Shown here piece by piece: positions 32,282 to 40,828 of a stretch of DNA of 64,000 bases; the stretch's first letter is position 1, and each line of letters opens with the position of its first letter. The stretch is from Microbacterium sp. PM5. Lineage in GTDB: Bacteria; Actinomycetota; Actinomycetes; Actinomycetales; Microbacteriaceae. The translations under genes were made by a program, and so were the position numbers. Under the pieces are notes generated by a model. It was not told the DNA's origin, did no database searches, and saw only the letters and a program-made list of their open reading frames with translations. The stretch spans positions 2,463,799 to 2,527,798 of the forward strand of contig NZ_CP022162.1 in assembly GCF_003293595.1 (NCBI RefSeq). Direction: 5' to 3'.

Positions 32282-34219
32282 ATGACCTCGATCGAGCCCC
32301 TCGTCTTCCCGACCGACGCCGACGGTTGGGCGGCATTCGCGTCCGGACGCCCCGCCGCCGCTGTCGCCCTCGTCGCCGATGTCGACGCCCGCCTCGTCGG
32401 CGCGGCGGACGAGATGGATGCCGCGACGCGCCTGGATCTGTGGAACGACGCCGACCTGGCGCTGCGTCAGGCCACGTGCGAGGCCTATCTCCTGAGTGAG
32501 GCGCACCCGGATGCCGAGGTGCGCCGCGTCGCGGAAGCCCAGGTGCAGGCGCTCGAGGCGCTCTCGGCATCCCGGCTTCTCGACGCGAAGCTCTTCGCCG
32601 CGTTCGAGACGCTGGCCGATGAGGATCTCGACGCCGACCAGGTGCGCCTGCTCGCCGAGGTGCGCCGCGACTTCCGCCGCGGGGGCGTCGCCCTTCCTCC
32701 GGACGACCGCGATCGCGTGCGCGTGCTCACCGACCGCGACACGGAGCTGAGCCTCGAGTTCTCGCGCAACATCCGCGACGGGCGTCGGGAGGTCCGTGTC
32801 GCACCCGAGGCTTTGGCGGGTCTGCCGCAGGACTTCATCGACGCGCATCCCGTGGACGACGACGGACTGATCGTGCTCACCACCGAATACACCGACCTCA
32901 TGCCGGTGCGAGAATACGCGACCGACCGCGCGACCCGCGCGGCGCTCGTCGCGGCCTACAACGACCTCGCGTGGCCGGCGAACGACGCGGTGCTCGCCGA
33001 ACTGCTGGCGGTCCGCGCCGAGCGGGCGCAGCTGCTCGGCTACCGAGACTGGGCTGACTACGAAACCGAGACCCGCATGATCGGCGCCGGACGCCCCGAC
33101 GGCGGCAGTGCGGCGATCGCGGAGTTCCTCGCGCGTCTCGACGATGCGTCAGCCGCCGCCGCCGCGGGTGAGTACCCCGTGCTGCTCGAGCGGCTGCGAC
33201 AGGACGACCCGTCGGCCACCGAGGTCACCATCGCCGACTTCTTCTACCTTCTCAGCACGCTGCGCCGTGAGCGTCACGACGTCGACGCCCAGCTGGTGCG
33301 CTCGTATTTCTCGTTCGACCGCGTGCTGCCGGGCGTGCTCGACACGACCGCGCGACTGCTGGACGTCCAGTACGTTCCCGTCGAGATTTCCGCCTGGCAT
33401 GACGACGTGCGCTCCTACGACGTGATCCGCCGCGGCGCGCGGCTCGGACGCATCCACCTCGACCTGCATCCGCGCGACGGCAAGTACAACCACGCCGCGT
33501 GCTTCCCCCTCGCGCCCGGCGTGACGGGACGCGTGCTGCCCGAGGCGGTGCTGCTGTGCAACTTCGCGCGCGGGCTGATGACCCACGACGAGGTCGTCAC
33601 GTTCTTCCACGAGTTCGGTCACCTCGTGCACGACATCCTCGGCGGCGCCCAGCGCTTCGTGCGCTTCTCGGGGGTCGCCACGGAGTGGGACTTCGTCGAG
33701 GCACCGAGTCAGCTGTTGGAGGAGTGGGCGTGGGATGTCGAGGTCCTCGCATCCTTCACGGCGAACGCCGACGGCGAGCCGATCCCGGCCGACCTCGTCG
33801 CCAAGATGCGCGTCGCCGACGGGTTCGGCCGGGCACTGGAGGTGCGCCGTCAGCTCGGTCACGCCAACGTCTCCTACCACCTGCACGTCGACCGTCCGGC
33901 CGACCTGCAGGCGGCCACCGAGCACTGGTACGCCTCGACGAGCCCCGTGCAGCCGCTGCGCGGGCTGCACTCGTACGCCGGATTCGGGCATCTCACGGGG
34001 TACGGCGCCTGCTACTACACGTACCAGTGGAGCCTCGTGATCGCGCGCGACCTGCTCTCGGGCTTCGGCGGCGACCTCATGGATGCCGAGGCGGCGACCC
34101 GCTACCGTCGTGAGATCCTCGAGCCCGGCGGCAGCCGGGACGCGACCGCGCTCGTCGAGGCTTTCCTGGGGCGGCCCTCCTCGTTCGACGCCTACCGCGA
34201 ATGGCTCGCGGGCGCCTGA
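32282..34219 (+). CDS. M3-family oligopeptidase (thimet oligopeptidase-like)
   Basis: 645 residues, all cytoplasmic, matching the M3A family length. The zinc site FFHEFGHLVH lies near residue 440-449, with the third ligand Glu some 28 residues later in VEAPSQLLEEW, then the substrate-binding HSYAGFGHLTGYGACYY segment near 565-580. Function: cleavage of short peptides. TAGGCT ends exactly 6 nt before the ATG and no Shine-Dalgarno is present, so a leaderless transcript is likely. It is convergent with the threonine aldolase gene, 21 nt away. Confidence 0.93.
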   Translation: MTSIEPLVFPTDADGWAAFASGRPAAAVALVADVDARLVGAADEMDAATRLDLWNDADLALRQATCEAYLLSEAHPDAEVRRVAEAQVQALEALSASRLLDAKLFAAFETLADEDLDADQVRLLAEVRRDFRRGGVALPPDDRDRVRVLTDRDTELSLEFSRNIRDGRREVRVAPEALAGLPQDFIDAHPVDDDGLIVLTTEYTDLMPVREYATDRATRAALVAAYNDLAWPANDAVLAELLAVRAERAQLLGYRDWADYETETRMIGAGRPDGGSAAIAEFLARLDDASAAAAAGEYPVLLERLRQDDPSATEVTIADFFYLLSTLRRERHDVDAQLVRSYFSFDRVLPGVLDTTARLLDVQYVPVEISAWHDDVRSYDVIRRGARLGRIHLDLHPRDGKYNHAACFPLAPGVTGRVLPEAVLLCNFARGLMTHDEVVTFFHEFGHLVHDILGGAQRFVRFSGVATEWDFVEAPSQLLEEWAWDVEVLASFTANADGEPIPADLVAKMRVADGFGRALEVRRQLGHANVSYHLHVDRPADLQAATEHWYASTSPVQPLRGLHSYAGFGHLTGYGACYYTYQWSLVIARDLLSGFGGDLMDAEAATRYRREILEPGGSRDATALVEAFLGRPSSFDAYREWLAGA

Positions 34220-34240
34220 CCGGCGGGGAGAGCGCGGGTC

Positions 34241-35308
34241 TCAGGTGAGGCGGGCGAGCTCCGCGATGAACGCGTCGACGTCGTCCTCGGACGTGTCGAA
34301 GGAGCACATCCAGCGGACTTCGTTCTTCGCCGCGTCCCAGTCGTAGAAGCGGAAGCTCTCACGGAGGGTGTCGGCGACACCGTCCGGCAGCACCGCGAAC
34401 ACGCCGTTGGCCTGCGTCGGCTGGCTGAACGACACCCCCGTGATCGATCCGTCGGCGATGCCCGCCTCGACGCCGGCACGAAGCCGCTGGGCCATCGCGT
34501 TGGCGTGGCGGGCATTGCGCAGGTACAGGTCTCCCTCGAGCAGTGCCACCAGCTGCGCGGAGATGAAGCGCATCTTCGACGCCAGCTGCATGTTGAGCTT
34601 GCGCAGGAACAGAAGTCCTTCCGCGGCATCCGGGTTCAGGACAATGACGGCCTCTCCGCCGAGCGCGCCGTTCTTCGTCCCACCGAAGCTCAGCACGTCG
34701 ACGCCGACATCGGTCGTGAAGGCGCGCAGCGGCAGGTCGAGCGCCGCAGCCGCGTTGGAGATCCGGGCGCCGTCGAGGTGCAGGCGCATACCGCGCGCGT
34801 GCGCATGGTCGGCGAGGGCTGCGATCTCGTCGGGGTTGTAGAGGGTTCCGAGTTCGGACGACTGCGTGATCGAGACGACGAGCGGCTGCGCGCGGTGCTC
34901 GTCACCCCACCCCCAGGCCTCGCGATCGACGAGCTCGGGGGTGAGCTTGCCGTCGTCGGTGGGGACGTTCAGGATCTTGATCCCCGCCACGCGCTCCGGG
35001 GCACCGCCTTCGTCGACGTTGATGTGCGCGGTGGATGCCGCGATCACCGCCCCCCAGCGCGGGAGCATCGACTGCAGCCCGACGACGTTCGCGCCCGTTC
35101 CGTTGAAGACGGGGAACGCCTCGACGCCCGCACCGAAGTGGTGACGGAACACCTCCTGCAGTCGGGCCGTGTACGCATCCTCGCCGTACGCGATCTGGTG
35201 TCCGTGGTTGGCGGCGGCGATGGCCTCGAGGATCTCGGGGTGGACGCCCGAGTAGTTGTCGCTGGCGAAGCCGCGCACGGCGGTGTCGTGGAGAGTCGTC
35301 ACGGACAT
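34241..35308 (-). CDS. ltaE: Low-specificity L-threonine aldolase
   Basis: 355 residues of the fold-type I PLP beta-eliminating lyase family that splits L-threonine/allo-threonine into glycine and acetaldehyde. Features: ASDNYSGVHPEILEAI at the start, FNGTGANV for phosphate binding, HLDGARISNAA with the ring-pairing Asp, and SFGGTKNGALGGE with the PLP Lys near residue 209. The ATG at 35308 follows the SDR stop by 5 nt; longer in-frame starts run through the SDR gene. It is the third gene of a unit with SDR and DUF6421 genes. Confidence 0.9.
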   Translation of the reverse strand: MSVTTLHDTAVRGFASDNYSGVHPEILEAIAAANHGHQIAYGEDAYTARLQEVFRHHFGAGVEAFPVFNGTGANVVGLQSMLPRWGAVIAASTAHINVDEGGAPERVAGIKILNVPTDDGKLTPELVDREAWGWGDEHRAQPLVVSITQSSELGTLYNPDEIAALADHAHARGMRLHLDGARISNAAAALDLPLRAFTTDVGVDVLSFGGTKNGALGGEAVIVLNPDAAEGLLFLRKLNMQLASKMRFISAQLVALLEGDLYLRNARHANAMAQRLRAGVEAGIADGSITGVSFSQPTQANGVFAVLPDGVADTLRESFRFYDWDAAKNEVRWMCSFDTSEDDVDAFIAELARLT

Positions 35309-35313
35309 CCAAT

Positions 35314-35988
35314 CTAGTTCGACGCGCCGAGAGCGACGATCGTGTCGTTGACGGTGGCGGCGTCGAGGTCCCACAGACCGACGAAGGCACGGGCCAGCTC
35401 GTCCTCGAGACCCTCGAGCGCGCGGATGCGGAAGATGACGGATGCCGCGCTCTGCGGCATCGAGCGATCGCGCGCGTCCTTCGCGAACCCCTGCGCCATC
35501 GCCCGCGCCCACGTCTCCTCGGCCGCCTTGACGGCCGCGTAGTTCGCGCCGCCGGCCAGGGGACGCGCGACCGCCGTGGACGACACGATCGCCGCGCGTG
35601 CAGCGGCGGAGGCACGCAGATCGTCCCACCATGCTCTCGTGACGTGCCGCAGGGCGCTCAGTCCGCTCTCGAGATCTCGGTAATCGGCCTCGGTCTGGCC
35701 GCGCAGCCCTCCACCGCCGCGCCAGCCGCCGACGAGGTGCAGCAGCCCATCGAGGCGTACGCCGTCCGCCGCGAGCGTCGCCGCGAAGCGCGCGACCTCC
35801 GCTTCGTCGGCGAGGTCGCACACGACGGTGCGGGCGCCCAGTTCTCGGAGGGGGATCAGAGCGTCCGCCCGTCGCCCCACCGCGATGACGTTCGCCCCCG
35901 CCGCCACGAGCGCGCGTGCGGCGGCGTGCCCGCTCGCGCTCGTCGCACCGGCGATCATGACCGAGCGCCCGCGCACGCCGTCACCCAT
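35314..35988 (-). CDS. Short-chain dehydrogenase/reductase
   Basis: 224 residues. The nucleotide site is GATSASGHAAA near residue 14, a variant of TGxxxGxG; the catalytic part has VSSTAVARPLAGGANYAAVK (Ser, Tyr and Lys in the YxxxK spacing, near residues 140-158). It starts inside the DUF6421 reading frame (8-nt overlap) and ends 5 nt before the aldolase gene, so the three are translationally coupled. The substrate is unknown; a hydroxy or keto product linked to the aldolase is plausible. Confidence 0.85.
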   Translation of the reverse strand: MGDGVRGRSVMIAGATSASGHAAARALVAAGANVIAVGRRADALIPLRELGARTVVCDLADEAEVARFAATLAADGVRLDGLLHLVGGWRGGGGLRGQTEADYRDLESGLSALRHVTRAWWDDLRASAAARAAIVSSTAVARPLAGGANYAAVKAAEETWARAMAQGFAKDARDRSMPQSAASVIFRIRALEGLEDELARAFVGLWDLDAATVNDTIVALGASN

Positions 35989-37435
35989 CGCGGCCCGTGA
36001 TGCCCGTGGTCGAGGAGATGACGCTCTGCATCTTCTTGTCGAGCGCCTCGAAGAACATCGACAGCGGGAACTCGTCGTCCAGCACGGCGTCGGTGTAGCC
36101 CTTCGGGGCTCCGGCCAGCACGTCGTCGGGCAGACCGCGCGCCCAGAGCGACGCCGGGTGAGGGGTCACGACGCTGCTCACGAGCTCGTAGGCGGCGAGC
36201 CAGTGCGCGACCTTCGGTCGGTCGATCGACTCCCAGTACAGCCGGTCGATCGCATCGCTGAGGGCGATGACCGCCGCCGGCACCTCGTCCCAGTCGAGGG
36301 CGAGAGCGGTGTCGGTCCAGTGCAGCACGCCGCGCTGGTGCAGCCAGGCGAAGAGCAGCTGCCCGCCGAGACCGTCGTAGTTGCGCACCCGCGACCCGGT
36401 GATGGCGAATCGGAAGATCCGGTCGAAGAGCACCGCGTACGGGACGAGTCGCGCGTGATCGAGCATCTCCCGCTCGGCATCCGTCAGATCGTCGCCCTCA
36501 TCGACGCGCGCGCTCAGCCGCGCGGCGATGCCGACGCACTCCCGGTACGCCGTCAGATCGCATCGCAGTTCCTCCAGCGTGTACAAGAAGTACGGCATGC
36601 GCTGCTTGATCATGAACGGGTCGAACGGCAGGTCCCCGCGCATGTGGCTGCGGTCGTGGATCAGGTCCCACATCACGAAGGTCTGCTCGGTCAAGCGCTG
36701 GTCGGCGAGCAGGCGCCTGACGCCCTCCGGCATATCGAGCTTCGTGATCTCGGATGCCGCGGCGACCACGCGTCGGAAACGCGCCGCTTCACGGTCCTGG
36801 AAGATCGCGCCCCAGGTGAACGCCGGGATCTCGCGCATGGCGACCGTCTCCGGGAACAGCACCGCCGAGTTCGTGTCGTAGCCGGACGTGAAGTCCAGCA
36901 GGCGGAGGGAGACGAACAGGCCGTTGGTGTAGGTCTGTTCGAGCTCGGCGATGAACCCCGGCCAGATCACCTCGCAGAGCACCGCCTCCAGGTGGCGGTC
37001 GCGGGAGCCGTTCTGCGTGTACATCGGAAAGACGACGAGATGGCGCAGGCCATCGACCCGATCGCGCTGCGGCTGGAAGGCGACCAAGGAGTCGAGGAAG
37101 TCGGGCGCGCCGAAACCGGAGTCCGCCCAGCGGTGCAGGTCGACCACGCACGCCGACAGATAATCGGCGTCGTGCGGGAACAGGGGCGCGAGAGTCTCGA
37201 TCGCCTTCGCAACGACGGCGACCAGCGAGGTCGCCTGATCACGGTGAGCGGGGTCGGGCACCGCGCCGTCGGGTGCTTGCAGCGGCTGCAGTCGTGAGAC
37301 GGCGTCCTTCAGGGCCAGCCAGGCCGGCTGCTGGGCGATCGGTCGGTCGTCTTCGACGAGCTGGGTGATCGGTCGGTCGTCTTCGACGACCTCGGGCTCT
37401 CCGATGACGGACTTCGCGGGAGTGAGAAGGGACAT
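35981..37435 (-). CDS. DUF6421-family protein of unknown function
   Basis: 484 residues, predicted soluble. Conserved-looking blocks are QATSLVAVVAKAIETL, LSACVVDLHRWADSGFG, FVMWDLIHDRSHMRGDLPFD and QLLFAWLHQRGVLHWTD; the HDRSHMRGD block with several His and Asp suggests a possible metal or catalytic site. I recall this as DUF6421, found in actinobacteria beside SDR, threonine aldolase and Lrp genes; no activity is known to me. The ATG at 37435 has GGAGGTG about 5 nt upstream. The N-terminus holds a 10-residue tandem duplication (VEDDRPITQL/VEDDRPIAQQ). Confidence 0.8.
   Translation of the reverse strand: MSLLTPAKSVIGEPEVVEDDRPITQLVEDDRPIAQQPAWLALKDAVSRLQPLQAPDGAVPDPAHRDQATSLVAVVAKAIETLAPLFPHDADYLSACVVDLHRWADSGFGAPDFLDSLVAFQPQRDRVDGLRHLVVFPMYTQNGSRDRHLEAVLCEVIWPGFIAELEQTYTNGLFVSLRLLDFTSGYDTNSAVLFPETVAMREIPAFTWGAIFQDREAARFRRVVAAASEITKLDMPEGVRRLLADQRLTEQTFVMWDLIHDRSHMRGDLPFDPFMIKQRMPYFLYTLEELRCDLTAYRECVGIAARLSARVDEGDDLTDAEREMLDHARLVPYAVLFDRIFRFAITGSRVRNYDGLGGQLLFAWLHQRGVLHWTDTALALDWDEVPAAVIALSDAIDRLYWESIDRPKVAHWLAAYELVSSVVTPHPASLWARGLPDDVLAGAPKGYTDAVLDDEFPLSMFFEALDKKMQSVISSTTGITGRDG
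37337..37396. repeat. 30-bp tandem duplication in the DUF6421 gene
   Basis: Two adjacent copies (37337-37366 and 37367-37396) start GATCGGTCGGTCGTCTTCGA and differ at few positions. They encode the repeated VEDDRPI decapeptides at residues about 14-33. The period is a multiple of three, so the frame is kept. Confidence 0.85.
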
Positions 37436-37506
37436 GGTGGGCACCTCCGATCGTTTGGCAGGAATATTTACGGCCTGAGTGGATTGCGTCAGATATTCTT
37501 CCATGT
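37436..37506. promoter_or_regulatory. Divergent promoters and candidate Lrp site between DUF6421 and lrp genes
   Basis: This AT-richer gap has GAATAT (37462-37467) and ATATTC (37493-37498) as an inverted repeat spaced by three helical turns, suited to an Lrp/AsnC oligomer. Minus strand: CTGACG, 16 nt, TAAATA reads as a promoter for the DUF6421 operon. Plus strand: TATTCT (37494-37499) ends 7 nt before the lrp GTG. The two promoters overlap, so binding by the Lrp protein would control both; autoregulation is inferred. Confidence 0.6.
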
Positions 37507-37962
37507 GTGGAAGATGATGTCGACCGTCGAATCGTTGCCGAGGTCTCCCGTGACGGGCGGATGACCCTGGCTGACCTGTCCGCCGCCGTCGGATTGTCGG
37601 TCTCGGCGGTGCAGGCGCGGCTCAAGCGCCTCGAGTCCCGCGAGGTCATCACCGGGTATCGTGCCCTCGTCGATGCCGATGCGGCCGGACGCCCCCTGGC
37701 CGCGTTCATCGAGATCACCCCGCTCGATCCCGCCCAGCCCGACAATGCGCCCGAGCTGCTCGAGCACCTCGACGCCATCGAGGCCTGCCACTCGATCGCC
37801 GGCGACGCCAGCTACATGCTCTTCGCCCGCGTCGCCTCGCCGCGCGCACTCGAAGAGCTCGTGCGCGACATCCGCCTCGCGGCCTCCGTCCGCACTCGCA
37901 CCACCGTCGTCCTCCAGACGTTCTACGAGCACCGGCCGATCGTCCCGCTCGGCGCGTCCTAG
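37507..37962 (+). CDS. Lrp/AsnC-family transcriptional regulator
   Basis: 151 residues. N-terminal HTH (VDRRIVAEVSRDGRMTLADL, VGLSVSAVQARLKRLE) and C-terminal RAM ligand/oligomer domain (AFIEITPLDP, HSIAGDASYMLFARV, VRTRTTVVLQTF). Such proteins respond to amino acids. It is divergent from the DUF6421-SDR-threonine aldolase operon and shares a 71-nt promoter region with it, so it is the obvious local regulator, probably answering to an amino acid related to threonine or glycine. GTG start, no Shine-Dalgarno; a leaderless message is likely. Confidence 0.92.
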   Translation: MEDDVDRRIVAEVSRDGRMTLADLSAAVGLSVSAVQARLKRLESREVITGYRALVDADAAGRPLAAFIEITPLDPAQPDNAPELLEHLDAIEACHSIAGDASYMLFARVASPRALEELVRDIRLAASVRTRTTVVLQTFYEHRPIVPLGAS

Positions 37963-37989
37963 CGCCGCCGGGCGCCGCCGACTGCAATA

Positions 37990-38002
37990 CATCCCGCGAT
38001 GG
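37990..38002. promoter_or_regulatory. Candidate response-regulator site upstream of the histidine kinase gene
   Basis: CATCCCGCGATGG contains the inverted pair CATC/GATG and is followed by CCGCGAC. A close variant (CATCCTTGCGATG, also followed by CCGCGAC) lies upstream of the ABC exporter gene at 39994. Shared sites before the sensor and its presumed target suggest binding by the NarL-type regulator encoded between them. Confidence 0.35.
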
Positions 38003-38037
38003 ATGCCGCGACACGCGCCGTCGCGTAGCGTCGAAGC

Positions 38038-39321
38038 GTGTTCCGCACGCTCACCCGCACGCAGCTGACGGTCGACATCGTCGCCGCCGGCGTCTTCGCG
38101 ATGTTCGCCGTGCTGGCCACCCTCGTCCCCTGGGACTCGGTGAGCTCGGGCGTGCTGCCGCCGCGCGTGGCGCTCGCCGTCGCGCTGGTTCTCACCGTGG
38201 TCTTCTCGGCCGCCGGCGCGATCCGCCGCCTCGCGCCGGAGCTGGCGCTCGCGGTCTGCTGGGTGGCCGCGATCATGCAGATGGCCAGCGGCCTGCCGCC
38301 CCTGCCGGCGAACGTCGTGATCTTCGGTGTGCTCTACACCACCGCCGCATACGGCGCCCGACGCACGTTCTGGTTCGGACTCGCCTCATCCCTGGTCGGT
38401 GCGTTCGCGATCGCCGCCTACATCGTCGTGGTGCCGCTCCTGCTCGGAGCGGGCACGCCGAACGGCATCGGCACGTACGTGTTCGCCAGCGTCGCCACCT
38501 TCGCCTCCGCCGCGTTCGCTCTGCTGCTGTCGTGGACGACCGGCGCGCTGGTGCGCACCACGCTGCGTGCGCGCGAGAACCGCCGCGCGCAAGAACTCGC
38601 CGAGGCGACGGCGATCGCCGAGGCCGAGCGCACCCGCATCGCCCGCGACATGCACGACGTCGTCGCCCACTCGCTCGCGGTCGTGATCGCTCAGGCCGAC
38701 GGTGCGCGCTACGCGGCGGCATCCGACCCGGCCGTTGCCGCAGCGACTCTCGGCACCATCTCGGCCACGGCCCGCGCCGCGCTGTCCGACGTCCGGATGC
38801 TGCTGACGCAGCTGCGGCACACGCAGGCCGAAGGGCCACAGCCGACGCTCGCCGACCTGGAACAGCTCTATGCGCAGGTCCGCGCGGCGGGGGTCGCACT
38901 GCGCGTCGATGTCGACCCGATGCCGGCCGCCGAGGTGCCCTCGGCCGTGCAGCTCGCCGTCTTCCGCATCCTGCAGGAGGCGCTCACCAATGCGCTGCGC
39001 CACGGCGCACGCTCCGAGGTGAGCGTGCGGCTGGCGTGGCACCCTGGACGGGTGGAGCTGACCGTGAGCAATCCCATCGATCCGCCGTCGCCGCTTGCCG
39101 GCGCGCACGGCGACCGCGCAGACGGCGAGGCGCGCGGGCACGGGCTCATCGGCATGCGTGAGCGTGCACAACTCGTCGGCGGGAACCTCGAGGCGGCTCC
39201 CCGCGGGCGGGACTTCGTGGTGAGTGCCTCGCTGCCGATCGCCGCCGAAGCGATGACGCCGGGATCCCGCGTGCCCGGGCCGACGCTGCCGGGTTCGCAC
39301 GTCCGGGAGGCGGCGCGGTGA
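38038..39321 (+). CDS. Two-component sensor histidine kinase, NarL/DesK type
   Basis: 427 residues. About five transmembrane helices in residues 10-175 with little extracellular sequence (intramembrane-sensing layout), a short coiled linker, then the HisKA_3 H-box RTRIARDMHDVVAHSLAV with the phospho-His near residue 206, and an HATPase domain with LQEALTNALRHG and GHGLIGMRERAQLVGG. GTG start with TAGCGT ending exactly 6 nt before it. It overlaps the response-regulator gene by 4 nt. Confidence 0.93.
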   Translation: MFRTLTRTQLTVDIVAAGVFAMFAVLATLVPWDSVSSGVLPPRVALAVALVLTVVFSAAGAIRRLAPELALAVCWVAAIMQMASGLPPLPANVVIFGVLYTTAAYGARRTFWFGLASSLVGAFAIAAYIVVVPLLLGAGTPNGIGTYVFASVATFASAAFALLLSWTTGALVRTTLRARENRRAQELAEATAIAEAERTRIARDMHDVVAHSLAVVIAQADGARYAAASDPAVAAATLGTISATARAALSDVRMLLTQLRHTQAEGPQPTLADLEQLYAQVRAAGVALRVDVDPMPAAEVPSAVQLAVFRILQEALTNALRHGARSEVSVRLAWHPGRVELTVSNPIDPPSPLAGAHGDRADGEARGHGLIGMRERAQLVGGNLEAAPRGRDFVVSASLPIAAEAMTPGSRVPGPTLPGSHVREAAR

Positions 39322-39974
39322 GCGCGCCGATCCGTGTCGTCCTCATCGACGACCAGGCCCTCTTTCGCGCCGGCATCCGCATGGTCATCGATTCGCAGCC
39401 GGACCTGACCGTCGTCGGTGAAGCCGGAGACGGGGCGGAAGGCGTGCGGGTCGTCCGACAGACGCGCCCCGACGTCGTGCTCATGGACATCCGGATGCCG
39501 GTGATGGACGGCCTCGCTGCGACCGCGGAGCTGCTGTCCGATACGACGCTGGCGAGCGCACCCCCGCGGATCGTCATGCTCACGACCTTCGATCTCGACG
39601 AGGCGGCCGCGCGAGCCATTCGTCAGGGGGCGAGCGGCTTTCTCCTGAAGGACGCCGATCCGGAGTTCCTCCTCGCGGCCATCCGCACGGTGCAGTCGGG
39701 CTCGGCGGTCATCGCCGCCGCGGCCACGCGTGAGCTGTTCGCCCAGTTCTCGGCCCCTCTGCGTGCCGCACCGCCGGCGTTCGCCGAGCTCACCGACCGA
39801 GAGCGGGAGATCTTCGCCCTCGCCGCCCGCGGCCTCTCCAACGCCGAGATCGCCCAGCGCGAGTTCCTGTCCGAGGCCACGGTGAAGACACACATCAGCC
39901 GCGTGCTGGGAAAGCTCGGACTCCGTGACCGCGTGCAGCTGGTCGTCTTCGCGTTCGAGCACGGCTTGGCCTGA
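39318..39974 (+). CDS. NarL/LuxR-family response regulator
   Basis: 218 residues. Receiver domain with IDDQALFRAGIRMVI, phospho-acceptor Asp in DVVLMDIRMPVMDG near residue 55, and MLTTFD/LLKDA motifs with the conserved Thr and Lys; C-terminal LuxR HTH LTDREREIFALAARGLSN and SEATVKTHISRVLGKLG. It is coupled to the kinase gene by a GTGA overlap. The FtsX-type exporter operon 92 nt downstream is its probable target. Confidence 0.95.
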   Translation: MSAPIRVVLIDDQALFRAGIRMVIDSQPDLTVVGEAGDGAEGVRVVRQTRPDVVLMDIRMPVMDGLAATAELLSDTTLASAPPRIVMLTTFDLDEAAARAIRQGASGFLLKDADPEFLLAAIRTVQSGSAVIAAAATRELFAQFSAPLRAAPPAFAELTDREREIFALAARGLSNAEIAQREFLSEATVKTHISRVLGKLGLRDRVQLVVFAFEHGLA

Positions 39975-39993
39975 GAGCGCGTCGTCGCCGCAT

Positions 39994-40006
39994 CATCCTT
40001 GCGATG
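39994..40006. promoter_or_regulatory. Candidate response-regulator site upstream of the ABC exporter
   Basis: CATCCTTGCGATG, with CATC/GATG inverted pair and CCGCGAC eight bases later, resembles the site at 37990. It is 48 nt upstream of the TAGCGT -10 of the exporter gene. Confidence 0.35.
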
Positions 40007-40066
40007 TACGTCTCCGCGACGCGAGGCCGACGCGGGGCTGCAGACGCCCTCCGTAGCGTCGAGATC

Positions 40067-40828
40067 ATGCAGATCACCACGACCGAACTCGGGCTCGCCG
40101 CTCGCGTGCAGAGCCTCACCAAGACCTACGGCGGCGGGGAGAGCGCGGTGCGTGCCCTCGACGGCGTCACCGTCGGCATCCGCCGCGGGGAGTTCACCGC
40201 CATCATGGGCCCCTCGGGCTCGGGCAAGTCGACGCTCATGCACATCATGGCCGGGCTGGACAGCGCCACCAGCGGTCGGGCGTGGATCGGCGACACCGAG
40301 ATCACGGGTCTGTCCGACCTCGAGCTGACGATTCTTCGCCGGCGTCGGATCGGCTTCGTCTTCCAGGCGTTCAACCTCGTGCCGACCCTCGACGCGATCG
40401 GCAACATCATGCTGCCCTTCGACCTCGACGGACGGCGCCCGACGGCGCTGGAACGGGCTCGCATCGATGCCCTCATCGACACCCTGGGGCTGCGGGCACG
40501 CCTGCAGCACCGGCCGCACGAGCTGTCCGGCGGCCAACAGCAGCGCGTCGCCATCGCTCGCGCCCTCGCGACGGCGCCCGACCTCGTCTTCGCCGACGAA
40601 CCGACCGGCAACCTCGACTCGCGCTCGAGCCGTGAGGTGCTCTCCCTTCTCGCCGCCGCCAGCCGGGATCACGGACAGTCCATTGCGATGGTGACGCACG
40701 ACCCCGTGGCCGCTGCGCATGCCGATCGCGTGCTGTTCCTCGGTGACGGCCGTGTCGTCGCCGACAAGCCCGCGCAGACCGCTGAGCAGGTCGCGGCGTT
40801 CATGCTGGCCGCGGAGGTGAGGGCGTGA
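40067..40828 (+). CDS. ABC exporter ATPase, MacB/LolD type
   Basis: 253 residues: Walker [19 protein letters not shown] near residue 46, Q-loop [18 protein letters not shown] typical of MacB/FtsE-like ATPases, signature [15 protein letters not shown], Walker [19 protein letters not shown] ends 7 nt before the ATG at 40067, favouring this start over ATG 40004. It overlaps the permease gene by 4 nt. With the two-component genes upstream it forms a typical stress or antimicrobial-peptide response module in Gram-positive bacteria; the exported or sensed compound is unknown. Confidence 0.93.
   Translation: MQITTTELGLAARVQSLTKTYGGGESAVRALDGVTVGIRRGEFTAIMGPSGSGKSTLMHIMAGLDSATSGRAWIGDTEITGLSDLELTILRRRRIGFVFQAFNLVPTLDAIGNIMLPFDLDGRRPTALERARIDALIDTLGLRARLQHRPHELSGGQQQRVAIARALATAPDLVFADEPTGNLDSRSSREVLSLLAAASRDHGQSIAMVTHDPVAAAHADRVLFLGDGRVVADKPAQTAEQVAAFMLAAEVRA

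Noticed and set aside
37337..37396. Possible CRISPR or tandem regulatory repeat
   Set aside because: Only two adjacent copies with no spacer, in frame within a coding sequence.
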